From NCBI GenBank assembly GCA_900769095.1, contig CAAGFH010000255.1, forward strand, positions 1 through 5,853: 5,853 nt of DNA, in the 5' to 3' direction. The notes beneath the pieces are model-generated. The model ran no database searches and was not told where the DNA came from. It was given only the letters and a program-made list of their open reading frames with translations. The position numbers and the translations under genes were made by a program. The DNA comes from Methanobacteriaceae archaeon (GTDB lineage Archaea > Methanobacteriota > Methanobacteria > Methanobacteriales > Methanobacteriaceae). This document shows, piece after piece, positions 1-5,853 of the stretch; the stretch's first letter is position 1, and each line of letters opens with the position of its first letter.

Positions 1-15
1 CATAATCTATCTCCT
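1..15 (-). promoter_or_regulatory. ehbO: Ribosome binding site and ATG of the next gene, probably ehbO
   Basis: Read on the minus strand, positions 15 to 1 give AGGAG, a 7 nt spacer, then ATG at 3-1. The spacer contains the TAG stop of ehbN (9-7). A strong Shine-Dalgarno at this distance indicates a translated gene running out of the left edge. In ehb operons the gene after ehbN is ehbO, the NuoH/EchB-like integral membrane subunit. That identity is inferred from gene order only, because just the start codon is inside the window. Confidence 0.65.
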
Positions 16-1134
16 AATTATCTCAATTGCTCTGTCAGAACAGGTAAAACATGGGTCACATTGTACAATACATAATTGACCATCAGTTATGTGATTTCCA
101 ATAGCTGCATATTGCATAGCTCCAATGTTAGACATTGAAGGAGTTCTAATAACACAGTGTCTTACCCTTCCTCTTTCTAATCCATAAGAGTGATATAAAG
201 TTCCCCTTGGAACTTCAATGTAACTTTCATTAATTTCAGTGTCAAACATTTCCCAATCATGATTTACTACTTTACCTTCAGGAATATTTGCAATAGCTTG
301 TCTGATAATTTTAATTGACTCAAATGATTCTAAAACCCTCACCATTAAATTGGATTTTACATCCCCGTCAGGTTGAGTCACAATATTATAATCAAAGTCA
401 TCATATTCAAACATGGTTGTTCTTAAGTCTCTTGCAACACCAGTTGCTCTTAAGGAAGGACCAGTTACAGCTAATTTAATAGCTTGTTTTTGTGGTAGGA
501 TACCTACACCAGTGATTCTGGACATTACAATTGGATCTGAAGTGAATCTGTCTGCAAATTTGGTTAATTCTTCTTCAACTTTATCCATATCATCTTTAAT
601 TCTTTGTAATTTGTTAGCATCCAAGTCACATCTTGGTCTTACCCCACCTAAAACAGAACATCCATACTGAACTCTATTTCCTCCAACCATAGCAAGTAAT
701 TCCATGATTATTTCTCTTAAGTAGAATATTCTCATGGAAAATGTTTCGTGAGCCAATACTTCACAACCATGAGCTAAATACAAGAAGTGTGAGTGTAATC
801 TTTCAAGTTCTCCCATAATCACACGAATGTAGACACCTCTTTGTGGAATTTCGATACCTAAACCAGTTTCTGCAGTTCTGCATGAGTTCCATATATGTGC
901 GTTGGAACAAATTCCACAAATTTTTTCAGTAAGTGAGTTAGCCTTTTGTACAGGAAGACCTTCCATAATTCTTTCAATACCCCTATGATTAACACCAATA
1001 GTAATTTCAGCTTCCTGAATTATTTCATCTTCAACAAAAAACCTTACTCTATATGGTTCCAATGCAGCAGGGTGAACTGTACCCATTGGAATTTCTGTTT
1101 CAATAATATTATTTGTTGGTACTTTTTCATCCAT
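7..1134 (-). CDS. ehbN: Energy-converting hydrogenase B large subunit EhbN (NiFe catalytic subunit)
   Basis: This is the catalytic large subunit of a membrane-bound group 4 [NiFe]-hydrogenase, related to EchE and to the 49-kDa/NuoD subunit of complex I. The 375-residue protein has the N-terminal nickel-ligand motif CGIC at residues 73-76, with an upstream RGIE (51-54) holding a conserved Glu. [13 protein letters not shown] stretch (309-320) is typical of the NuoD/hydrogenase fold. The C-terminal motif DPCFTCSDR (360-368) supplies ligands Cys362 and Cys365. Only seven residues follow Arg368, so any maturation peptide would be very short; whether it is cleaved cannot be told. No membrane segment or signal peptide is seen, so it should sit on the cytoplasmic face with EhbM. 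The ATG at 1134 has AGAGGG just upstream, and the gene begins 12 nt after ehbM. Length and motifs look complete. Confidence 0.96.
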   Translation of the reverse strand: MDEKVPTNNIIETEIPMGTVHPAALEPYRVRFFVEDEIIQEAEITIGVNHRGIERIMEGLPVQKANSLTEKICGICSNAHIWNSCRTAETGLGIEIPQRGVYIRVIMGELERLHSHFLYLAHGCEVLAHETFSMRIFYLREIIMELLAMVGGNRVQYGCSVLGGVRPRCDLDANKLQRIKDDMDKVEEELTKFADRFTSDPIVMSRITGVGILPQKQAIKLAVTGPSLRATGVARDLRTTMFEYDDFDYNIVTQPDGDVKSNLMVRVLESFESIKIIRQAIANIPEGKVVNHDWEMFDTEINESYIEVPRGTLYHSYGLERGRVRHCVIRTPSMSNIGAMQYAAIGNHITDGQLCIVQCDPCFTCSDRAIEIIRR

Positions 1135-1146
1135 ATAAAACCCTCT

Positions 1147-1593
1147 CTAATCCGCATCCAATAATGTAGGTAAAAGTGATACAACACCAGCTAAAACATC
1201 TTGAGGTCTTACAGCACAACCTGGGATTTTAGCATTAACAGGTATAATGTTTTCAACTGGACCTTCAATTTCTTCTGAAGGAATATCACCATGACAATTC
1301 TTATAAACTCCACCCATTAAAGCACAGCTTCCAGCAGCTACAACTAATTTTGGATTAGGAATAGCATCATAGATTGCTTCTAATGGTTTTCTATTTAAGT
1401 GTGTAACCGGACCTGTAACAACCAAAACATCAGCTTCACGAGGGTTCCAGGTTAAAAACACATTATATTGTTCAGCATCAAATCTTGGGGACAATATTGA
1501 ATTAACAATCTCAATATCACATCCATTACATCCACCAGTATAAACTAACATAACGTGGATTGCTCTTGCTCTTGAAAATGATTTGATTCCCAT
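1147..1593 (-). CDS. ehbM: Energy-converting hydrogenase B small subunit EhbM
   Basis: This is the small subunit of the [NiFe]-hydrogenase, homologous to EchC and NuoB. It holds the single proximal [4Fe-4S] cluster that receives electrons from the NiFe site in EhbN. The 148-residue protein carries the four expected ligands: Cys22 and Cys25 in GGCNGC, Cys90 in AAGSC, and Cys126 in IPGC. An extra Cys100 is probably not a ligand. There is no twin-arginine signal and no extra cluster domain, as expected for the compact cytoplasmic group 4 enzymes rather than periplasmic uptake hydrogenases. The start ATG directly abuts the ehbL stop (TAAATG), and GGTGAT lies 3 nt upstream, partly inside ehbL, suggesting translational coupling. 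The protein looks full length. Confidence 0.95.
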   Translation of the reverse strand: MGIKSFSRARAIHVMLVYTGGCNGCDIEIVNSILSPRFDAEQYNVFLTWNPREADVLVVTGPVTHLNRKPLEAIYDAIPNPKLVVAAGSCALMGGVYKNCHGDIPSEEIEGPVENIIPVNAKIPGCAVRPQDVLAGVVSLLPTLLDAD

Positions 1594-2085
1594 TTAATCA
1601 CCATCCCCTTTATTTTTTAATACTGTTTTATCAGATAAGTACTGAGAAATAACTTTAAGCTTATCTTCAGATATTTTAAATGGTTGGTCAATAAATTCAG
1701 AAACATCCACTTCCTGATCTCCAACACATGAAGGGTGAACTGCTCCTTTTTGTCCGTAAAGTGAAAATATTGGACAAAAATCATGACAATAATAACAAAC
1801 AACACATTTTTCAAGATTAATTTCAGGTACTTCTGATATAGTCCAATCTTCAGTCAATTTGACAGGGCTTGCTAATGTTTTCATATCAATTGCACCGGTA
1901 GGACATACATTTGAACAACCAGAACATCCAATACATGCCACCTCGTCAATTCTATCATCCACTTTTACATTAAGAGTAGAGATTTGATTTCTCAAATCCA
2001 TATCAGTTACCCTATCAGCTGCAAAAAAGATTCTTTTAAAGTTAGTAAATGCTCCTTCCAAAGCTATTCTAATTAAATTTCTCAT
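1594..2085 (-). CDS. ehbL: Ferredoxin-type 2x[4Fe-4S] subunit EhbL
   Basis: This is a two-cluster iron-sulfur subunit, equivalent to EchF and NuoI, that links the proximal cluster of EhbM to the external ferredoxin. Its 163 residues contain two canonical motifs: Cys51-x2-Cys54-x2-Cys57-x3-Cys61-Pro and Cys94-x2-Cys97-x2-Cys100-x3-Cys104-Pro, separated by a 32-residue linker longer than in minimal bacterial ferredoxins. Cys120 is extra. The first 50 residues lack cysteine and include a basic/hydrophobic stretch (residues 1-22), which in this family probably packs on the membrane arm. The C-terminal 40 residues are charged and unassigned. The start abuts the ehbK stop as TAAATG, with GAGGGT just upstream. 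The position between the polyferredoxin and the small subunit fits an electron bridge. Confidence 0.93.
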   Translation of the reverse strand: MRNLIRIALEGAFTNFKRIFFAADRVTDMDLRNQISTLNVKVDDRIDEVACIGCSGCSNVCPTGAIDMKTLASPVKLTEDWTISEVPEINLEKCVVCYYCHDFCPIFSLYGQKGAVHPSCVGDQEVDVSEFIDQPFKISEDKLKVISQYLSDKTVLKNKGDGD

Positions 2086-3492
2086 TTAAATACCCTCTAT
2101 TGAATCTTTAAAATTTCTTTCGAATAAAAATGCTCTTGCTGGACATGCATTCTTACATGCTCCACAATAAATACAATTTTCTTCATTAACAACAAAATTA
2201 CCGTCAATTTTATCAATTGCATCATATGAACAAGTTTTATAACATAATCCACAGTGCATACATAATTCCTGTTCAATGAAATTGAATCCATCTTTGATTT
2301 CATTTTTATACATTGTAGATTTAGGAATTGCATCAACCGGACAATGTACTGCACAGTTTTCACATAATATACATTTATCCAAATCAACGGAAATGCTTCC
2401 TCTGTTAAGTGTAATAGCTTGTTTTTGACATACTTCAGCACAGATTCCACATGAAATACAATCATCTGAGACTTTTCCATCCCATGAGTAAGTCATGAAT
2501 TTACGTGCATCAACTTCATTACACACTTGAACACATTTTCCACAAAATACACAAAATCCGGATAATGTTGCTAATTCTACGTCTTTAAATTCATCGTAGA
2601 CAAACATATCTCCGTCTTCAGCTAAAGTATGAACCGGACAGTGACTAATAGCTACATCATGATTTTGATTTTCAACATCACAGGTTGGATCATATCTTAA
2701 TTTACCATCAACTTTCTTATGAGAGTCATTTTCACATAAATCAGCACATAATCCACAGTTTAAACATGAAATTAATGAACCTGTTGACTTTTGATTTAAT
2801 TTATTAACTGTAATTTCAAAGTCACTTACTGAAATTGCCTCGTGAGGACAAGCTTTCAAACAGTTAAGACAAAGAGTACAGGAATTTTTATTGATAATTT
2901 GATGTTTATTCATTGAACCGTTAGGACAGACATCTTCACAAACTCTACATTCACAGCAGATTCCTTCATCTCTGTCGATTTTAACATGAATCGCACCTGT
3001 TGGACAATATTCACTACATCTTCCACATAAAATACAATTGTCCATATCAGTTCCAAAGTAATTTCTTGAAATCATTTTTGTTTCACTTTCTTTTTTGTGA
3101 GGAACTTTATTTATTGGTGGATTGAGAATTTGAATTGATCTAATTAAGTTCAATTGTTTGTCTTTTTCAAGTTCATATCCGTCAACACGGTTTGGACATG
3201 CTTCCTGACAAACACCACAACGTGCACAAATACCATACACAATACCGTCTTCAATAGTAATATTATCAATAGGACAGTTGTATAGACACATTCCACAACC
3301 ATTACATTTAGCTCTATCTACAACATATCCTCCATAGCTATTTTGGAAAATTGCTCCATTAGGACAGTTTTTATGACATATTCCACAGGTAAGACAGCTA
3401 AATGATTTTCCATTGATAAATTTAATAGCTTTTGTAGGGCATTGATTAATACAATCTCTTTTTCCTTCACATGTATTAGTTGACAAAAACAT
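2086..3492 (-). CDS. ehbK: Polyferredoxin EhbK, 12 intact plus two degenerate 4Fe-4S motifs
   Basis: This is a large soluble iron-sulfur protein: 468 residues with 54 cysteines by my count. Intact CxxCxxCxxxC motifs begin at Cys33, 63, 89, 153, 179, 205, 243, 314, 345, 374, 411 and 440. Those starting at 243, 314, 345 and 411 lack the usual Pro after the last Cys. The N-terminal motif Cys8...Cys14...Cys18-Pro has Lys11 where the second Cys should be. A further remnant, Cys271...Cys285-Pro, has lost the two central cysteines. A cysteine-free linker (100-152) splits the chain into a four-motif N-terminal block and a C-terminal remainder. There are no membrane segments. From memory, EhbK of Methanothermobacter was described as a 14-cluster polyferredoxin, which would equal 12 plus these two. 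Its place in the hydrogenase operon implies electron storage or distribution between the hydrogenase and ferredoxin-dependent enzymes; the actual partner is not shown. The ATG at 3492 has AAGGGG upstream and follows ehbJ by 12 nt. Confidence 0.94.
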   Translation of the reverse strand: MFLSTNTCEGKRDCINQCPTKAIKFINGKSFSCLTCGICHKNCPNGAIFQNSYGGYVVDRAKCNGCGMCLYNCPIDNITIEDGIVYGICARCGVCQEACPNRVDGYELEKDKQLNLIRSIQILNPPINKVPHKKESETKMISRNYFGTDMDNCILCGRCSEYCPTGAIHVKIDRDEGICCECRVCEDVCPNGSMNKHQIINKNSCTLCLNCLKACPHEAISVSDFEITVNKLNQKSTGSLISCLNCGLCADLCENDSHKKVDGKLRYDPTCDVENQNHDVAISHCPVHTLAEDGDMFVYDEFKDVELATLSGFCVFCGKCVQVCNEVDARKFMTYSWDGKVSDDCISCGICAEVCQKQAITLNRGSISVDLDKCILCENCAVHCPVDAIPKSTMYKNEIKDGFNFIEQELCMHCGLCYKTCSYDAIDKIDGNFVVNEENCIYCGACKNACPARAFLFERNFKDSIEGI

Positions 3493-3504
3493 AACAATAA
3501 CCCC

Positions 3505-3756
3505 TTATTTACTCCTTGCAAATAAAAATTTGCCTACAAAAATTCCTATTAAAGCAGATACAAATGCAGTTGAAATTGGTAAATCTGTATAGAACGGATA
3601 ATTACCAAATTGCCAAGCAGCAATAAGTCCTGCAATAAAGATTACTACAAATGATGCTAAAGTAAATTCCATATCAGAGCGGTTAACTTTGATTTGAGTT
3701 CCTATAATTGCACCTAATATAAATCCGAATATAATTGGGCCTAAACTTAACATCAT
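3505..3756 (-). CDS. ehbJ: Small membrane subunit EhbJ
   Basis: This is a hydrophobic 83-residue protein with three predicted membrane segments, at about residues 4-20, 32-49 and 60-80. A short basic loop (QIKVNRSD, 21-28) sits between the first two, and the C-terminus is basic (ARSK). I recognise no catalytic or metal-binding motif, and the assignment to EhbJ rests on its place between the MnhB-like gene and the polyferredoxin in the ehb order. It is presumably a structural piece of the ion-translocating membrane arm. The start overlaps the ehbI stop in an ATGA junction. Two consecutive ATGs (3756 and 3753) both lie at workable distances from AGGAGA at 3766-3761, so the start is uncertain by one residue. 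Confidence 0.85.
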   Translation of the reverse strand: MMLSLGPIIFGFILGAIIGTQIKVNRSDMEFTLASFVVIFIAGLIAAWQFGNYPFYTDLPISTAFVSALIGIFVGKFLFARSK

Positions 3757-4229
3757 TCATTCTCCTGTGTAAATTTTTTAAATCCTGCAAATGCAATAAC
3801 AATTGAGGATAATCCAACAAATACCTTTAATCCTACGAAAATATTGAGATATGGAATAATTCCTGCGTTTGTAACATCAGGATAATGGAAAATATTTTGA
3901 ATCATAGCTGGAACAACATTTGATAAGTCTGCACCAACATTGTATAAGAATGATCCACCAAGCAATAAACCAACTAATCCTAATGCAATAAATCCAAGTG
4001 CACCGATTGATTCTAAAACTTCAATAAATGCATGTGAAAATTCCAATGGAGAATTACCTACGCCGTAAACAAGAATAGATAAGATAACTCCACCTGCAAT
4101 CATAGCACCACCTTGGAAACCTCCACCAGGAGTGATGTGACCACCAAGAATAGTCATTATACCAATACAAATCAATATAATTGAGATTGGTAGGGAAATT
4201 AATTTTAAAATCATACTAGTTTGACTCAT
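3753..4229 (-). CDS. ehbI: MnhB-like membrane subunit EhbI
   Basis: This 158-residue integral membrane protein carries the signature of the MnhB/MrpB family: GHITPGGGFQGG at residues 30-41, and near the C-terminus IIPYLNIFVGLKVFVGL (about 124-140). Predicted membrane segments lie at about 8-28, 42-56, 73-94 and 128-150. MnhB-type subunits belong to multi-subunit cation/proton antiporters and were recruited into group 4 membrane-bound hydrogenases such as Mbh; the role here is inferred to be in the ion-translocating module that couples to the hydrogenase arm. The protein ends in a polar tail (KKFTQENE). The ATG overlaps the ehbH stop (ATGA), with GGGGAT 6 nt upstream. The protein looks complete. 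Confidence 0.9.
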   Translation of the reverse strand: MSQTSMILKLISLPISIILICIGIMTILGGHITPGGGFQGGAMIAGGVILSILVYGVGNSPLEFSHAFIEVLESIGALGFIALGLVGLLLGGSFLYNVGADLSNVVPAMIQNIFHYPDVTNAGIIPYLNIFVGLKVFVGLSSIVIAFAGFKKFTQENE

Positions 4230-4507
4230 TGTTTATCCCCCAATAATCCTTTACCAAAGATAAGTAAAACAATTAAACCTGCGCTTAATAAGATAATTGA
4301 TTCTCCTAATGTATCGTAAGCTCTGAAATCGAAAATAACTGCAGTAATTAAGTTTGGAGCTATTTTGGTTCCTACTGCATTGTAAATATAACTTACACCA
4401 GGATTAATCATATTACTTAAATGAAATACTGCATCCAATAAAGTAACAGATAAAATTGCTGCCATTATAGATGCAATTAAATTACGAATTGTAGTGTGAT
4501 TAGACAA
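4226..4507 (-). CDS. ehbH: Small antiporter-type membrane subunit EhbH (TTG start)
   Basis: This is a small membrane protein of 93 residues if it starts at the TTG at 4507. Its clearest motif, VIFDFRAYDTLGE (residues 57-69 from that start), resembles the conserved segment of MbhE and the MrpA C-terminal region in antiporter-like modules. Hydrophobic segments lie at about 10-29 and 70-86. It is probably part of the ion-translocating arm together with EhbG, EhbI and EhbF. No ATG precedes the conserved part. The TTG at 4507 has GGTGG 5 nt upstream and overlaps the end of ehbG by 8 nt. A GTG at 4516 and a TTG at 4546 are in frame but lack a comparable ribosome binding site, and the latter would create a 47 nt overlap. 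The gene is confidently real; the start is moderately supported. Confidence 0.85.
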   Translation of the reverse strand: MSNHTTIRNLIASIMAAILSVTLLDAVFHLSNMINPGVSYIYNAVGTKIAPNLITAVIFDFRAYDTLGESIILLSAGLIVLLIFGKGLLGDKQ

Positions 4508-4835
4508 GAGTACCACCCCAATATAATAATGAACAAATAATTGCAAGAGTTACCATTGAATAGAATAACATCTTATCTAATGAATCCTCTTGTTCAATTT
4601 TAAACTTCGGAATAAGTGGAATATTAACAATCAATACAACTACAACGATTAAAGCAAATAATCCTGCAATTAAAACATTGACATGTCTTAACAAAAGAGT
4701 TGCTAAAACTAATGAAACAATTAAGAATATTTCAGCAGTAATACTTCCTGAAACATCTGCATTAGTTACAGGACCTGGAGAGAACAATTTCCTGAATTGT
4801 GCAACCACATCAAAGATTTTATCATATAAACTCAT
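4500..4835 (-). CDS. ehbG: Membrane subunit EhbG
   Basis: This is a 111-residue membrane protein. An amphipathic N-terminal region (about 1-30) is followed by three predicted membrane segments at about 32-49, 53-71 and 88-106. A charged loop (KFKIEQEDSLDK, 77-88) separates the last two. I see no recognised catalytic motif. The assignment to EhbG comes from its position directly after the NuoL/M/N-like ehbF and before ehbH, and from its size and topology. It is probably an accessory piece of the membrane arm. Its ATG overlaps the ehbF stop as ATGA, and GGGGGA lies 6 nt upstream inside ehbF, so translation is likely coupled to ehbF. Confidence 0.86.
   Translation of the reverse strand: MSLYDKIFDVVAQFRKLFSPGPVTNADVSGSITAEIFLIVSLVLATLLLRHVNVLIAGLFALIVVVVLIVNIPLIPKFKIEQEDSLDKMLFYSMVTLAIICSLLYWGGTLV
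4513..4517 (-). promoter_or_regulatory. Ribosome binding site deciding the TTG start of ehbH
   Basis: On the minus strand GGTGG (within GGGGTGGT) lies inside the last codons of ehbG, 5 nt before the in-frame TTG at 4507. It is the best Shine-Dalgarno match near any of the candidate starts of ehbH and is the reason for preferring this start over the GTG at 4516 or the TTG at 4546. Confidence 0.6.
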
Positions 4836-5824
4836 AATATTCCCCCTACAAAGGTAGAGATTCCATTAATAATAGGATCAGGGTATAAACCTAAGATAAC
4901 GATAATTACCAATAATACTCCCATTGCAAAAATCATTGCACGAGGAACCTCTTTATTTTCAACATCCAATTTAGCTGGTTTTGGTTTTAAGAACATTGCA
5001 TAGAATGTTTTTACAAATACTACAAATGTAGCGATACTTGCCATAATTGCTAAAATTGATAATTCTGGGAATCCGCAGCTTAAAGAAGCTTGAACAAGCA
5101 TTAATTTAGATTGGAATCCGCTTAACGGTGGAACACCAGCCATAGCTAAACCACCAATTAAAAGCATAATACTTACTTTTGGATGGTATGCTAAAAGACC
5201 ACCAAGTTTACGTGTATCAACTTCATTTGTTGCCTCAACAATTGCACCAAATCCGATGAATAGTAATGCAGTAATAATGATTTCATTTAATGCTTGGAAA
5301 AGTCCTGCAGTAATTGCATAATTAGTTCCAAGACCAATACCTAAACCAATAAAACCTAATTCCCCGACTGCTAAAAATCCAATCATTCTTCTAAAGTCAG
5401 TTTGGGTCAATGCTAATGAAACACCCAAAATCATAGCCAAGATAGAGAAGAAAACTATGAGAACTTCGAATATTGGCAATACAGAATAAATTCTAAACAT
5501 TACTAAAACAATTGAAATCATTGAGATAACTGTAAATGACTGAAGTAAAGCTGCTCCGTGAGGTTCTGCTTTTGAATAAATTCCAGATTTTATAGTATGG
5601 AAAGGTGGTAAACCAGACGCATATAACCAACCAAAGAAGATTAGTCCGAGTGATAATAAAAATACTGGAGATGTAGGTTTTACTAAACCATTGTGAATAG
5701 CAGCCACAATATCTGTTATGTTTACACTACCAGTCAATGCAAGTAAAAATCCAATTCCTAAAAGCATTATTGGACTTCCAATTGATCCTAAAATCATATA
5801 TTTTAAAGCCATTTCATAACTGTA
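4832..5824 (-). CDS. ehbF: Antiporter-like membrane subunit EhbF, 5'-truncated
   Basis: This is the C-terminal 330 residues of a NuoL/M/N, MrpD or EchA-type proton-translocating subunit. Family members are usually near 480-500 residues, so about 150 N-terminal residues are missing. Recognisable blocks, numbered from the first genomic residue (Tyr at 5824-5822), are ALKYMILGS (6-14), ASGLPPFH (69-76), DFRRMIGFLAVGELGFIGLG (143-162), LFQALNEIIITALLF (175-189) and AGVPPLSGFQSK (229-240), all in the order of the Proton_antipo_M domain. About nine membrane segments remain. The truncation comes from the sequence end, not from mutation: the reading frame runs into adapter sequence at 5825, and the GTG inside it (5839-5837) is a false start. 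The stop overlaps ehbG (ATGA). EhbF is expected to be the main ion-pumping subunit of the complex. Confidence 0.92.
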   Translation of the reverse strand, partial: YSYEMALKYMILGSIGSPIMLLGIGFLLALTGSVNITDIVAAIHNGLVKPTSPVFLLSLGLIFFGWLYASGLPPFHTIKSGIYSKAEPHGAALLQSFTVISMISIVLVMFRIYSVLPIFEVLIVFFSILAMILGVSLALTQTDFRRMIGFLAVGELGFIGLGIGLGTNYAITAGLFQALNEIIITALLFIGFGAIVEATNEVDTRKLGGLLAYHPKVSIMLLIGGLAMAGVPPLSGFQSKLMLVQASLSCGFPELSILAIMASIATFVVFVKTFYAMFLKPKPAKLDVENKEVPRAMIFAMGVLLVIIVILGLYPDPIINGISTFVGGIL

Positions 5825-5853
5825 AGATCGGAAGAGCACACGTCTGAACTCCA
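5825..5853 (+). other. Illumina TruSeq adapter remnant (non-genomic)
   Basis: The last 29 bases begin AGATCGGAAGAGC and continue ACACGTCTGAACTCCA, an exact match, as I know it, to the start of the standard Illumina TruSeq read-through adapter. They sit at the very end of the sequence, where adapter read-through is expected after a short insert. Biological sequence therefore ends at 5824. Translation of these bases in the ehbF frame gives the spurious residues MLFRS. Confidence 0.97.

Larger units (their letters stand above)
1..5824 (-). other. ehb operon segment, ehbF (partial) to start of ehbO
   Basis: All nine coding regions run on the minus strand with minimal spacing. Junctions in order are: F/G, G stop-start ATGA overlap; G/H, about 8 nt overlap; H/I, ATGA overlap; I/J, ATGA overlap; J/K, 12 nt gap; K/L and L/M, both TAAATG with no gap; M/N, 12 nt gap; N/next gene, 3 nt gap. 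Most starts are preceded by purine-rich Shine-Dalgarno sequences (GGGGGA, GGGGAT, AGGAGA, AAGGGG, GAGGGT, GGTGAT, AGAGGG). I see no promoter or terminator between genes, so one polycistronic transcript beginning upstream of the right edge is inferred. The gene order agrees with the known ehb cluster of Methanobacteriales. Confidence 0.93.

Noticed and set aside
413..670. Open frame of 85 codons on the plus strand opposite ehbN.
   Set aside because: It lies entirely antisense to the strongly supported ehbN, has no recognisable domain, and its open frame is a by-product of the opposite strand's codon use.
946..1164. Open frame of 72 codons on the plus strand over the ehbN start and the ehbM/ehbN gap.
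   Set aside because: It is low-complexity (Asn/Phe/Ile rich) antisense translation with no family resemblance, covering a junction already explained by the ehbM stop and the ehbN ribosome binding site.
2097..2480. Out-of-frame 127-codon reading frame inside ehbK (a similar one lies at 3318-3521, and another inside ehbL at 1617-1814).
   Set aside because: These are frame-shifted shadows of the repetitive cysteine-motif DNA. The in-frame product has perfect ferredoxin motifs from end to end, so no frameshift needs explaining.
2086..3492. Recurrent short patterns at about 30-100 base spacing, resembling a repeat array.
   Set aside because: They are the codons of repeated CxxCxxCxxxCP motifs. 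Unit length and spacing vary and the sequences diverge, so this is protein-level repetition, not a CRISPR array or DNA repeat.
3493..3504. Possible internal promoter or terminator in the 12 nt gap between ehbJ and ehbK (and likewise 1135-1146 between ehbM and ehbN).
   Set aside because: The gaps hold only a ribosome binding site and spacer; there is no room for a TATA/BRE promoter or an oligo-T terminator outside the coding sequence.
4832..5839. ehbF as a complete 335-residue gene starting with GTG at 5839.
   Set aside because: The start codon and the first five residues come from adapter sequence, and the family length shows that the N-terminal third is missing.

Overview
The window is one contiguous stretch of the ehb operon, which encodes energy-converting [NiFe]-hydrogenase B (Ehb) of a hydrogenotrophic methanogen. 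Every gene lies on the minus strand. The base composition is AT-rich (roughly one third GC by eye). The gene order F-G-H-I-J-K-L-M-N and the short translationally coupled junctions match the single ehb cluster of Methanobacteriales. A Methanobrevibacter-like archaeon is the best guess, with Methanosphaera as an alternative; no phylogeny could be run.

Layout in transcription order (right to left): a 5'-truncated ehbF (NuoL/M/N-type antiporter-like membrane subunit, 5824-4832); four small membrane genes, ehbG (4835-4500), ehbH (about 4507-4226), ehbI (MnhB-like, 4229-3753) and ehbJ (3756-3505); ehbK, a cysteine-packed polyferredoxin with 12 intact and two degenerate 4Fe-4S motifs (3492-2086); ehbL, a 2x[4Fe-4S] ferredoxin subunit (2085-1594); ehbM, the hydrogenase small subunit (1593-1147); and ehbN, the hydrogenase large subunit with the NiFe ligands (1134-7). 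A ribosome binding site and ATG at 15-1 start the next gene, expected to be ehbO. No gap between genes exceeds 12 nt, so there is no room for internal promoters outside coding sequence, RNA genes or mobile elements.

Together, EhbM/EhbN catalyse H2 oxidation at the NiFe site. EhbL and probably EhbK carry electrons to low-potential ferredoxin. EhbF to EhbJ form part of the ion-translocating membrane arm, so the ion gradient can drive the uphill reduction of ferredoxin by H2. From work on methanogens, Ehb mainly supplies reductant for anabolic CO2 fixation (acetyl-CoA synthase, pyruvate oxidoreductase).

The last 29 bases (5825-5853) are not genomic. They match the Illumina TruSeq adapter and create a false N-terminus for ehbF. 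No undescribed system is apparent. The points worth following are the adapter artefact, the two degenerate cluster motifs in EhbK, apparent loss of proton-channel lysines in EhbF, and the TTG start of ehbH.
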